A stretch of DNA of 64,000 nt from Arcobacter arenosus (lineage in GTDB: Bacteria; Campylobacterota; Campylobacteria; Campylobacterales; Arcobacteraceae): assembly GCF_005771535.1 (NCBI RefSeq), contig NZ_VANU01000001.1:124001-188000 (forward strand), written 5' to 3'. Shown here piece by piece: positions 26,491 through 33,866 of the stretch. Under the pieces are notes generated by a model. That model was not told the DNA's origin. It ran no database searches and saw only the letters and a program-made list of their open reading frames with translations. Within the stretch, counting starts at the first letter, position 1. The number at the start of each line of letters is the position of its first letter. The position numbers and the translations under genes are program-made.

Positions 26491-27050
26491 TTTTCACCTT
26501 CTATGAAATTTTGAATATTGTTTTCTTTTATCATTGAAATATTGAAATTAACAGAGCCTTTTTCTTCATCATTAAACTTATATTCATATGAGTCATCTAA
26601 TCTTGAAAGTAAGTTTTGATAAAGTTCCCCTTTCATATCAACAATAATAATATCAGAAATCGCTGTGTAAATATAAACTATATGTAAAACAAAAGAATCA
26701 TCAACTTTAAACACTTTAAAAGTGTATTTATTTATCTCTTTTTTTTCTAAAAGATTAAATGATTTGATATTTAATTTATGTTTAAAAAAACCTTCAAATA
26801 AAGATAAAGGTTGTCCATTCCAAGAAGCATTATTATCAGTTCTTATATATTCTAAAAAAATATCGTTATTTTTTAAAGTATAAGCTTCAAAAACATAAGA
26901 ATCATGTCTGGTTTTAATCTCATATTCACCTAAATCATATTCAAAAAATTGATCATTATTTAATTTAAAAATCAATTTATTTTCTTCGAACTTATACGTT
27001 GGAATCGATGCTTTAGCAATAAAATCTACAATATTTTTAAAAAAACCCAT
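26487..27050 (-). CDS. Hypothetical protein, cytosolic paralogue of the adjacent lipoprotein
   Basis: A 187-residue protein with no signal peptide. It is beta-rich with a central NNASWNGQPLSLFEGFF segment, then INKYTFKVFKVDDSF, LHIVYIYT and GELYQNLLSRL. These match the downstream lipoprotein position for position, so the two share a fold. Function unknown. The adjacent genes overlap by four bases and must be co-translated. The N-terminal amphipathic stretch GFFKNIVDFIAKA could touch the membrane. Confidence 0.65.
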   Translation of the reverse strand: MGFFKNIVDFIAKASIPTYKFEENKLIFKLNNDQFFEYDLGEYEIKTRHDSYVFEAYTLKNNDIFLEYIRTDNNASWNGQPLSLFEGFFKHKLNIKSFNLLEKKEINKYTFKVFKVDDSFVLHIVYIYTAISDIIIVDMKGELYQNLLSRLDDSYEYKFNDEEKGSVNFNISMIKENNIQNFIEGEK

Positions 27051-27198
27051 AATATTTTCCTATTTTTAGATACTCTATCATAAAAGCTTTTATTACAAGC
27101 TAATTTTACAATTTACTTAAAAAATTTTATTTATGGATTAGTTATTGCATAGTTTAATAATTAAGATGTAAGATAACAAAAAATTTGAAGGATATATA

Positions 27199-27591
27199 AT
27201 GAAAATTGCAGTGCCAGTTAAAGATGAAAATCTAATGTTTTTTCCAAATGCAGGACACACTCCTAAATTTGCAGTATTTACTATGAATGGTACAGGTATG
27301 TTTAGATCATTTGAATTAAATGAAATTAAAAATAACCCAAGAACAGACATTGACCATGATGAACCAGAAGAAGACCACGAGTGTCATCATGACCATGATG
27401 ATGCAGAACACATTGAACAACACAATAAAATGGGTAGAGTTTTAACAGATTGTGATTATGTTGTTGTTAAAAAAGCTTGTAAAAATACAGCTAAATCTTT
27501 TACTTCACAAGGGATTAAATTAGTAAAATATAATGGTGATTCATTTGAAACTAAAAGTATATTAAAAGAGTTATCTTCTAAATTTGCTTAG
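27199..27591 (+). CDS. NifX/NifB-type (dinitrogenase FeMo cofactor) family protein with His/Asp-rich insert
   Basis: A 130-residue protein starting MKIAVPVKDENLMFFPNAGHTPKFAVF, the standard opening of the family. It continues with NKMGRVLTDCDYVVVKKACKNTAKSF and ends GIKLVKY. A metal-binding-looking insert (DHDEPEEDHECHHDHDDAEH) sits at about residues 51-70, where other members have a short loop. Relatives bind Fe-S or Fe-Mo clusters, but no nif genes are in the window, so nitrogen fixation cannot be claimed. It is monocistronic behind GAAGGA. Confidence 0.75.
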   Translation: MKIAVPVKDENLMFFPNAGHTPKFAVFTMNGTGMFRSFELNEIKNNPRTDIDHDEPEEDHECHHDHDDAEHIEQHNKMGRVLTDCDYVVVKKACKNTAKSFTSQGIKLVKYNGDSFETKSILKELSSKFA

Positions 27592-27605
27592 AAGATAACT
27601 ACTTA

Positions 27606-28544
27606 TTAGTAAGTATTATTAAATCTATCTTTATCTTTTATCACTTGTGCAGTTGAGACAACATTCATAATCAATTCGTTGTTAACATTTGAAAATTTTT
27701 CAATAATATAATCACAAGTGTTTAAAAGTTCATCCTCTTTTTGAAGTTCCCCAAGAATTACTGTTTTATTATGTAAGGCAATTGCAACTTGAGAGATAAT
27801 TTTTCCATCATAGGAATCAAACCTTTTAATAACTTCATCATAAGTTTCTATTGCTTTTAAATTTTTATTTAATTCTTTTAATCTACTAGCTTTATTTACT
27901 AAAGCCTTTGCTACAAACTCTAAAATATTTTCATTTGTTGAATTAGAAAATTTTTCTATTAATTCATCATAGGTTTGAATAGCTTTTTCATTATCACCTA
28001 GTTTTGCAAACGTTAAGGCAATATTGTAATAAGAACTAACCAAAGTATTAAGAACCGTCGTATCTGCTGTATTTTTAAAATTTGTGATTAACTCTTTGTA
28101 AACTTTTATAGAATCTTCTAATTTATTTAGCTCCCCTAAACAAATAGCTTTATTCACATATGCTTTTGCTAAAACTATCTCTAAATCTTCTGACGTATCT
28201 TCCATAAACTTTTCTAAAAGAATACTATAAACTTTTAATTCTTCTTCATACTTATTAAGTTTTGCAAATACTAACGCCTTGTTATAATAAGCATAAGCTA
28301 AATATTTTAAGATAATTGAATCTTTTGAATCATCAAATTTATTAATTATTTCATCATAAGTTTCAATAACTTCATCTGTTTCATTTAAATTAGTTAATAC
28401 ACTAGCTTTTCCCATTAAAGCATAAAATATATCTAAGTCATTTGTTGCAGATTCAATAAGTTTTGGTACTAAACTCAATGAATCTTCGAATTCTTTTTTT
28501 GCAATTTTTTCATTAAATTCATCATAAAGTAACTCAAAGTTCAA
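27606..28544 (-). CDS. Tetratricopeptide repeat protein
   Basis: About 312 residues made of repeated helical pairs. The recurring unit A-x-x-N-K-A-x-x-L-x-x-L-N-K...A-I-x-x-Y-D-E-x-I-x-x-F occurs about six times (for example EAIETYDEVIKRF and KAIQTYDELIEKF). Such solenoids mediate protein contacts. I start it at the TTG at 28544 because AGAAGG lies six bases upstream; the frame is open further to a TTG at 28622 with no ribosome site. It lies 84 bases downstream of the LysR gene on the same strand. Confidence 0.75.
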   Translation of the reverse strand: MNFELLYDEFNEKIAKKEFEDSLSLVPKLIESATNDLDIFYALMGKASVLTNLNETDEVIETYDEIINKFDDSKDSIILKYLAYAYYNKALVFAKLNKYEEELKVYSILLEKFMEDTSEDLEIVLAKAYVNKAICLGELNKLEDSIKVYKELITNFKNTADTTVLNTLVSSYYNIALTFAKLGDNEKAIQTYDELIEKFSNSTNENILEFVAKALVNKASRLKELNKNLKAIETYDEVIKRFDSYDGKIISQVAIALHNKTVILGELQKEDELLNTCDYIIEKFSNVNNELIMNVVSTAQVIKDKDRFNNTY

Positions 28545-28628
28545 AATGCACCTTCTTTTTTCGTTATTTATGGAATTGTAATATTTTATTACTATGAGGC
28601 ACTTTAAATAGTAATTTAACAAAAAATA

Positions 28629-29447
28629 TTAAATTTTTATCTTTCTTAAGTATTTTTCTATCATAGGTATATAATCTTTTCTACAAATTAAATAAGTATC
28701 TAAATTAAAATCCATTTGTGTTATTTTTAGTTTTTCAATATAAGCAAATTTTTCAATAATCTCTTTTGAAAATAAAGCAACACCATATCCTGCTTTAACA
28801 CAAGAAAGTATTAGTTCATAGTTTTCTAAATTTACTTTTTTATAAATATTTTTCTCTTTTTTACTTAAATACTCTTCTAAGAAAATACGATTTAAACAAC
28901 CATTTTTATATGCAAAAATTGTTTTTTGTGCCTCTTTATCTTTTGGTTCAACAAGGACAATATTCTCTTTAAAGATATTCAAAATCTCCAAATCTTTATG
29001 TTTTGGTTTTCCATTTACAAATGCAATATCTAACTTATAATCAAGGAGCTGTTCTATAAGATTTAAACTACTATCAACAACAAACTCTAACTTCATATCT
29101 TTAAAATCTTCATCTAATCTATCAATAAACTTTGATAGCCTTATGGTAGTATTTGATTGAGTGGAACCAATTCTTAGTAACTCTTGATAGTTTATATTTT
29201 TCATCCTCAATGTTGCTTCTTCAACTTTTTTTACTATATCAATAGCATAAGGATATAATTTTTCTCCCTCTAAACTTAATATTACACCTTTATTTGTCCT
29301 ATGAAATAATTCATAACCTAAGTTTTTTTCAAGTTGTTTAATACGTAAAGTTGCATTTGACTGTGTATAGTTTAACTCTTTAGCACCAAGAGAGATACTC
29401 TTTTTGTCTGCAACTGCAATAAATACTTTTAATAAATTTGAATCCAT
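28629..29447 (-). CDS. LysR family transcriptional regulator
   Basis: A 272-residue regulator. The N-terminal winged helix is MDSNLLKVFIAVADKKSI with SLGAKELNYTQSNATLRIKQLEK next, followed by FHRTNKGVILSLEGEKLY. The effector domain begins near residue 90 (LLRIGSTQSN). It is a clear paralogue of the LysR at 52959: the first 40 residues are nearly the same. It follows a TSUP exporter gene by ten bases on the same strand, so it may regulate export of a small acid. Confidence 0.88.
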   Translation of the reverse strand: MDSNLLKVFIAVADKKSISLGAKELNYTQSNATLRIKQLEKNLGYELFHRTNKGVILSLEGEKLYPYAIDIVKKVEEATLRMKNINYQELLRIGSTQSNTTIRLSKFIDRLDEDFKDMKLEFVVDSSLNLIEQLLDYKLDIAFVNGKPKHKDLEILNIFKENIVLVEPKDKEAQKTIFAYKNGCLNRIFLEEYLSKKEKNIYKKVNLENYELILSCVKAGYGVALFSKEIIEKFAYIEKLKITQMDFNLDTYLICRKDYIPMIEKYLRKIKI

Positions 29448-29457
29448 ATACTACTCT

Positions 29458-30204
29458 TTAATTAAATACTGTATTGATTACTAAAAATGAAGCTATTATA
29501 AATAATAAACCTTTTAGTATCTTCGTATAATATTTTACATCAATTCTTTTTTTAATTTTTATTCCAAAAAACATACCAATACAAACTACTAATACTGTAA
29601 AAATTGAGATACCTAAAGTATCTAAAGTAAAAGTTCCATAAAAAACAAACACAGCTATTTGCCCTATTTTTGTAAATAAAAAACATAAATTTGATAATTG
29701 AATTGTATCTTTTCTTGAATATTTCATCTCTAAGGTATACATTATCATAAGTGGAGCAACGACATTTGTAAGACCTGAGATAATTCCACCAAATACACCT
29801 AGTCCATAGGTTGAAGACTTAGGATACTTAGAAACAAAAGTTGCTTCTATTTTTACAAACCCTTGTAATAAATATAAAAATATAATTGCTGCTAATAAGA
29901 GTTTAAAAAACTCTGAATTAGAATAAACAAGAAGTACAGTACCTAAAGCACTACCTAAAACCATAAGTAAAATTATAAACCAAAACTTTTTTAAGGCTTC
30001 AAAAAAGTTACCTTCACTAACTATACTTAAAATATTTACAGCCATTGTAGGTAAAAGCATAAATATAATTGTTGTTTGAATATCTGCCATTAATGCAACT
30101 AGAGGAGTTGATATCATACCAAAACCAAAACCTATTGCACCATGTACAACTGAAGCCCATAATACAATTATGGCAAGAAGTAGAATAAAATTCATTTCCA
30201 TCAT
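29458..30204 (-). CDS. TSUP (TauE/SafE) family membrane exporter
   Basis: About 248 residues with eight or so membrane helices. It has the family's opening LWASVVHGAIGFGFGMISTPLV and the second-repeat GVFGGIISGLTNVVAPLMIMY. TSUP proteins move sulfite, sulfoacetate or other small organic anions. AAAGG lies five bases before the ATG at 30204, so I use that start rather than an upstream in-frame GTG at 30222. It probably forms an operon with the downstream LysR gene. Confidence 0.82.
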   Translation of the reverse strand: MMEMNFILLLAIIVLWASVVHGAIGFGFGMISTPLVALMADIQTTIIFMLLPTMAVNILSIVSEGNFFEALKKFWFIILLMVLGSALGTVLLVYSNSEFFKLLLAAIIFLYLLQGFVKIEATFVSKYPKSSTYGLGVFGGIISGLTNVVAPLMIMYTLEMKYSRKDTIQLSNLCFLFTKIGQIAVFVFYGTFTLDTLGISIFTVLVVCIGMFFGIKIKKRIDVKYYTKILKGLLFIIASFLVINTVFN

Positions 30205-30293
30205 TACAACCTTTAATATCACATATAATTATTAGTAATACCTAAAGGCATTACTAAAGATTATATCAAAAAGAATATTAAAGTAGATAAAAA

Positions 30294-30773
30294 TTAACTG
30301 TTAGCAAAGTTAATTAAAGAGTCACCTTCTAATCTATACCCTATCCATTCATCTTGAGATTTAGCTCCAATACTTTCATAAAAGTCTCGTGAAGGTTTAT
30401 TCCAGTCTAAACATGACCATTCAAATCTACCACAATTTTCTTCTAAAGCTTTCTTTGCTAGATGTTTAAGCATCTTCTTTCCAGCACCTAAACCTCTTTT
30501 TGATTCAGTAACATATAAATCTTCTAAATAAATACCATATTTACCAAGCCAAGTTGAATAATTGTAAAAATATATAGCATGACCTATTGGCTTTCCATTC
30601 TCTTCACAAATCAAAGCTTTTACATTAGAGTTTTCATTAAATATTTTTTCTTTTGTTTCCTCAACTGTTGTTACAACTGCATCTGGTTCTTTTTCATAAA
30701 TTGCTAATTCTATAATAAAATCATAAATTGTTTTTGCATCTGATGCTACTGCATCTCTAATTGTTATTGACAT
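30294..30773 (-). CDS. GNAT N-acetyltransferase, SSAT-like
   Basis: A 159-residue GNAT fold protein. The line FYNYSTWLGKYGIYLEDLYV followed by RGLGAGKKMLKHLAKKA is the acetyl-CoA site in the arrangement of spermidine/spermine (diamine) N-acetyltransferases; DWNKPSRDFYESIGAK follows. Polyamine acetylation is therefore a reasonable guess, but thialysine and other amines are possible. An agmatinase-like gene occurs about 12 kb away in the window. The gap 30774-30965 downstream of its start holds nothing I can identify. Confidence 0.78.
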   Translation of the reverse strand: MSITIRDAVASDAKTIYDFIIELAIYEKEPDAVVTTVEETKEKIFNENSNVKALICEENGKPIGHAIYFYNYSTWLGKYGIYLEDLYVTESKRGLGAGKKMLKHLAKKALEENCGRFEWSCLDWNKPSRDFYESIGAKSQDEWIGYRLEGDSLINFANS

Positions 30774-30965
30774 TTTAAATCCTATAAAATTTAATTTCTA
30801 GAAATATATCAAAGAAATGTTGATTTTTAATTAAATCTACAACAAAATAGAATGGATTAGAAAATATATAAAAAGAGAACAGAGAAAAGTGCGAAACATT
30901 TTATTTAGAGATAATTTCAAGAGTTAAAATATTTGATAAAATAAAATAAAAGAGATAAAAGAAGG

Positions 30966-31307
30966 TTAAAGTTCTTTATCTAACAAACCTTTAATATCAT
31001 ATTTTAAAGGTTTGATTTTTGTAGTAATTATCTCCCAAATTTCATCAGCATCTATACCAAAATAATTATGAGCTACAATATTTCTAAAGTCTTTAACTTT
31101 TTGCCAAGGTATATTTTAATATTTTTCTTTGAAGTCTTCATCAAGTTTTGAAATCATTTCACCAATAATTACAAACTGCATCATAGTAGCATCAAAACTT
31201 TTTTCATCATGATAAAAGTCATCAGCATTATCAAATTCGTTTGTATAATTCTCAATTTTACCAATTGCTTCAAGGATTGATAAAAGAGATAGTTTTACTT
31301 TAGACAA
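30966..31307 (-). pseudogene. hepT-like HEPN toxin gene interrupted by an in-frame stop
   Basis: The frame encodes a HepT (DUF86) protein of normal size, about 114 codons, but codon TAA at 31118-31116 cuts it. The first part ends ISKLDEDFKEKY; immediately after the stop the same frame continues NIPWQKVKDFRNIVAHNYFG to GLLDKEL and a final stop. The catalytic motif R-x4-H-x-Y (RNIVAHNY) lies after the stop, so the translated piece has no nuclease motif. No frameshift is needed. AAGAGG six bases before the TTG at 31307 decides the start. It overlaps the MNT gene by eight bases. Confidence 0.8.
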
Positions 31308-31596
31308 ATTCAACCTCTTTTAAAATCTCTTGTTTAGATAAAGGTTTCAAATATTTTTCTCTAGCAATATCTACATTAAGATGAAAAAAATCTTCTAAAG
31401 TTTTCTTAAACTCTAATTTTTTTTCATGTATATTTGTAAGATTATTTTCAAGTTCAATTAGAATATCTACATCACTACTATTTTTAGCTTCATCTCTAAC
31501 ATATGAACCAAATAGCCCAAGTTTAGTAATACCAAACTTTTGAGAAAATTCATCTTTGTGTTCTGATAAATAGTTAATAATAAATTCTTTTGTCAC
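31300..31596 (-). CDS. MntA-type minimal nucleotidyltransferase (antitoxin of MNT-HepT)
   Basis: A 98-residue minimal nucleotidyltransferase: GLFGSYVRDEAKNSSDVDILIEL supplies the GSx10DxD motif, and NVDIAREKYL gives the third acidic residue. In MNT-HepT systems this protein AMPylates the HEPN toxin next to the R-x4-H-x-Y motif and silences it. All key residues are intact here although its HepT partner is broken. It starts at a GTG behind AAGGA. Confidence 0.85.
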   Translation of the reverse strand: MTKEFIINYLSEHKDEFSQKFGITKLGLFGSYVRDEAKNSSDVDILIELENNLTNIHEKKLEFKKTLEDFFHLNVDIAREKYLKPLSKQEILKEVEFV

Positions 31597-31672
31597 CTGA
31601 AATCCTTTTCATAAATAAATTATAACATATAAAGTTTCAATCCCAAAAATCACATTATAAAACTGACTTCTT

Positions 31673-31802
31673 AATAAAAGAACTAGTTGTATGTAGGTTC
31701 AAGGCGCTAATAGCTTTATTGAAGGAGTTTACATGAAAGTAAATGACTGAAAGAAAAACTATTTGCAACGCAAGATGACTGCGTGCAAATAGTTCTTTTA
31801 TT
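31673..31802 (+). ncRNA. Candidate structured RNA with nested inverted repeats and a five-codon ORF
   Basis: AATAAAAGAACTA (31673-31685) is perfectly complementary to TAGTTCTTTTATT (31790-31802). The right arm also belongs to a competing hairpin: AACTATTTGCAACGCA (31757-31772) with TGCGTGCAAATAGTT (31780-31794). A TATAAA box lies at 31656-31661, and a mini-ORF ATG-AAA-GTA-AAT-GAC-TGA (31733-31750) has AAGGAG five bases upstream. The layout resembles an attenuator or small RNA. No gene follows on the plus strand; htpG ends convergently at 31803. Expression is unproven. Confidence 0.4.
31748..31797 (-). terminator. htpG terminator (hairpin shared with the candidate RNA)
   Basis: On the minus strand the hairpin AACTATTTGCACGCA / TGCGTTGCAAATAGTT is followed by TTTTCTTT just past the htpG stop. 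The same stem on the plus strand is followed by CTTTTATTTTAT, so it can terminate both ways. Confidence 0.65.
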
Positions 31803-33716
31803 TTATAATGCTTTTGCAGTAATTCTAGATAATCTTTGAGCAAATGCAACTGTATCAGTAATTTCCATACCTTCACTTAACTTAGCTTGGTCTAATAATA
31901 CCCATGATACATCAGCTACTAAACCATCATCTTTTAAATCTTTTAATTTTGAAACAATCTCATGGTCAGGGTTGATTTCAAGAACAGGAGCAGATGCTGG
32001 CATCTCTTGACCCATTGCTCTCATCATTTGCATCATTTGAGCCATTTGTGCATCCTCTGCATCTTTAACAACACAAGATGGAGATTCAGATAATCTATTA
32101 GTTACTCTAACTTCTTTTACTGCTTCACCTAAAACCTCTTTGATTTTTTCAGTTACATCTTTATATTTTTCTTCAACTTCTTTTTTCTCTTCTTCAGTTT
32201 GCTCAACTTTTGGAGCTTCACAAGAAGTAATATCTTTAAATTCCCATTCTTTATAAGCACCATACATTGGAGTTACAATCTCATCGATTTCTTTATCATC
32301 TAAGATTAATACTTCAATATCATTTTTCTTATAACTTTCTAATAATGGAGAGTTTCTTAATACTTTTTCATTTTCACCAACAATATAGTAAATAGCTTTT
32401 TGTTCAGAGTCAGCTGCTTCTTTATATGCTGATAATGAAGTCATTTTAGCATTTTCAGTTTTTGTTGATTTAAATCTTAATAATTCTAAAATTGCTTCTT
32501 TGTTTGTAAAGTCTTGGTAAGCACCCTCTTTTAATGGTCTATTATATTGTTCAATAAATGGTGCATATTTCTCTTCATCTTTTGAAAGTTTTTTGATTTC
32601 ACCAAGAATCTTTTTAACAGAACTTTGTTTGATATTAGCCATTACTCTATTTTCTTGTAAAATTTCCCTTGAAACATTTAATGGTAAATCTTCAGAATCA
32701 ATAATACCTCTAACAAATCTTAAGTATGTTGGTAATAACTCTTTTTCATCATCAGTGATAAATACTCTTTTTACATAAAGTTTAACACCTGGTTGATAAT
32801 CAGCTCTGTACATATCCATAGGAGCTATTGATGGGATATAAAATAGAGTAGTATACTCATTTACACCCTCTGCTTTTGTATGAATTGTAAGCATTGGATC
32901 TTGTGAATCATGTGAAATAGATTTATAAAAATCGTTATATTCATCTTGTTTTATTTTAGATTTTGGTTGCATCCATAAAGCAGTTGCTTCATTGATTTTT
33001 TCATTTCTGTTTTCTTTTGTTTTTTTAGCTTCTTTTCCAGCTTTTTTATCCTCTTCACTTAACTCTTCAGTTACCTCTTCTGTGTATGCTAAGTTGATTG
33101 GATATGCAATATGATTAGAGTATTTTTTAATTACTGTTTCAACTCTATATTTTGAAGTATAATCTTCAACTTCTTCATCTTTAAGTTTAATATAAATTAC
33201 AGTACCTGAAGATTCTTTAGTACAAGGACTTAAATCAAACTCTCCTGTTCCCGTTGATGACCATTTGTAAGCTTGCTCTTCACCAGCTTTTTTAGAAATT
33301 ACGTCAACTTTTTCTGCAACCATAAATACTGAATAAAAACCAACACCAAATTGTCCAATTAGGTTTGAATCTTTTTTTGCATCTCCTGTTAAGTTTTCAA
33401 CAAAAGATTTAGTTCCAGATTTAGCAATAGTACCAATTGAAGCGATTAAATCCTCTTCATTCATACCAATACCATTATCTACAATTGTAATTGATTTATC
33501 TTCTTCGTCAATTTTAACTGTAATTTGCCCTGCCCAATCTTCTGGAAGTGCTGCTTTGATTTTTTCATCTGTTAATTTTAAATAATTTAATTTATCAATT
33601 GCATCACTTGCATTTGATACAAGTTCCCTAATAAAAATCTCTTTATTTGAATATAAAGAGTGTGTCATTAAATGTAATAGTTGTCCTACTTCTGTTTGAA
33701 ATTGATGTTTTGCCAT
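31803..33716 (-). CDS. htpG: HtpG (bacterial Hsp90 chaperone)
   Basis: A 637-residue Hsp90. The N-terminal ATPase has FIRELVSNASDAIDKLNYL, IVDNGIGMNEEDL, IGQFGVGFYSVFMVA and SSGTVIYIKL. The middle domain has the catalytic-loop arginine in LPLNVSREILQ. The C-terminal dimerisation part is complete. It folds and stabilises client proteins under stress. A CIRCE-like HrcA operator lies 83 bases upstream. GGAG lies eight bases before the ATG. Confidence 0.96.
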   Translation of the reverse strand: MAKHQFQTEVGQLLHLMTHSLYSNKEIFIRELVSNASDAIDKLNYLKLTDEKIKAALPEDWAGQITVKIDEEDKSITIVDNGIGMNEEDLIASIGTIAKSGTKSFVENLTGDAKKDSNLIGQFGVGFYSVFMVAEKVDVISKKAGEEQAYKWSSTGTGEFDLSPCTKESSGTVIYIKLKDEEVEDYTSKYRVETVIKKYSNHIAYPINLAYTEEVTEELSEEDKKAGKEAKKTKENRNEKINEATALWMQPKSKIKQDEYNDFYKSISHDSQDPMLTIHTKAEGVNEYTTLFYIPSIAPMDMYRADYQPGVKLYVKRVFITDDEKELLPTYLRFVRGIIDSEDLPLNVSREILQENRVMANIKQSSVKKILGEIKKLSKDEEKYAPFIEQYNRPLKEGAYQDFTNKEAILELLRFKSTKTENAKMTSLSAYKEAADSEQKAIYYIVGENEKVLRNSPLLESYKKNDIEVLILDDKEIDEIVTPMYGAYKEWEFKDITSCEAPKVEQTEEEKKEVEEKYKDVTEKIKEVLGEAVKEVRVTNRLSESPSCVVKDAEDAQMAQMMQMMRAMGQEMPASAPVLEINPDHEIVSKLKDLKDDGLVADVSWVLLDQAKLSEGMEITDTVAFAQRLSRITAKAL

Positions 33717-33798
33717 GCTAATTTCTCCTGTAAATTTGATTTTTTGTAATGAAATTTTAACACAACTTTATAAAAGGAAGCTAAAGTTTTGACATTTT

Positions 33799-33825
33799 TT
33801 AGCACTTTTTAGTTTTAAGTGCTAA
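33799..33825. promoter_or_regulatory. CIRCE-like HrcA operator
   Basis: The arms TTAGCACTT (33799-33807) and AAGTGCTAA (33817-33825) are separated by exactly nine bases. The consensus is TTAGCACTC-N9-GAGTGCTAA; the single changed base in each arm preserves the dyad. It lies between divergent htpG and the CiaB-like gene and could act on either. The spacing and symmetry are seen; HrcA control is inference, and hrcA is not in the window. Confidence 0.75.
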
Positions 33826-33866
33826 TTTAAGCAAAAAATTGTAAAATTATCATACAAAGGACTAAC

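Noticed and set aside
27061-27350. Minus-strand 70-codon frame opposite the NifX-like gene
   Set aside because: It is antisense to the conserved N-terminus of the NifX-like protein and has no independent support.
31100-31130. Frameshift as the cause of the broken hepT
   Set aside because: Both halves read in the same frame across a single TAA, with 50 codons from that stop to the final stop; no indel is required.
31655-31876. 73-codon minus-strand frame upstream of the htpG terminator
   Set aside because: It overlaps the 3' end of htpG in another frame and runs through the inverted-repeat element; its composition and lack of a ribosome site mark it as chance.
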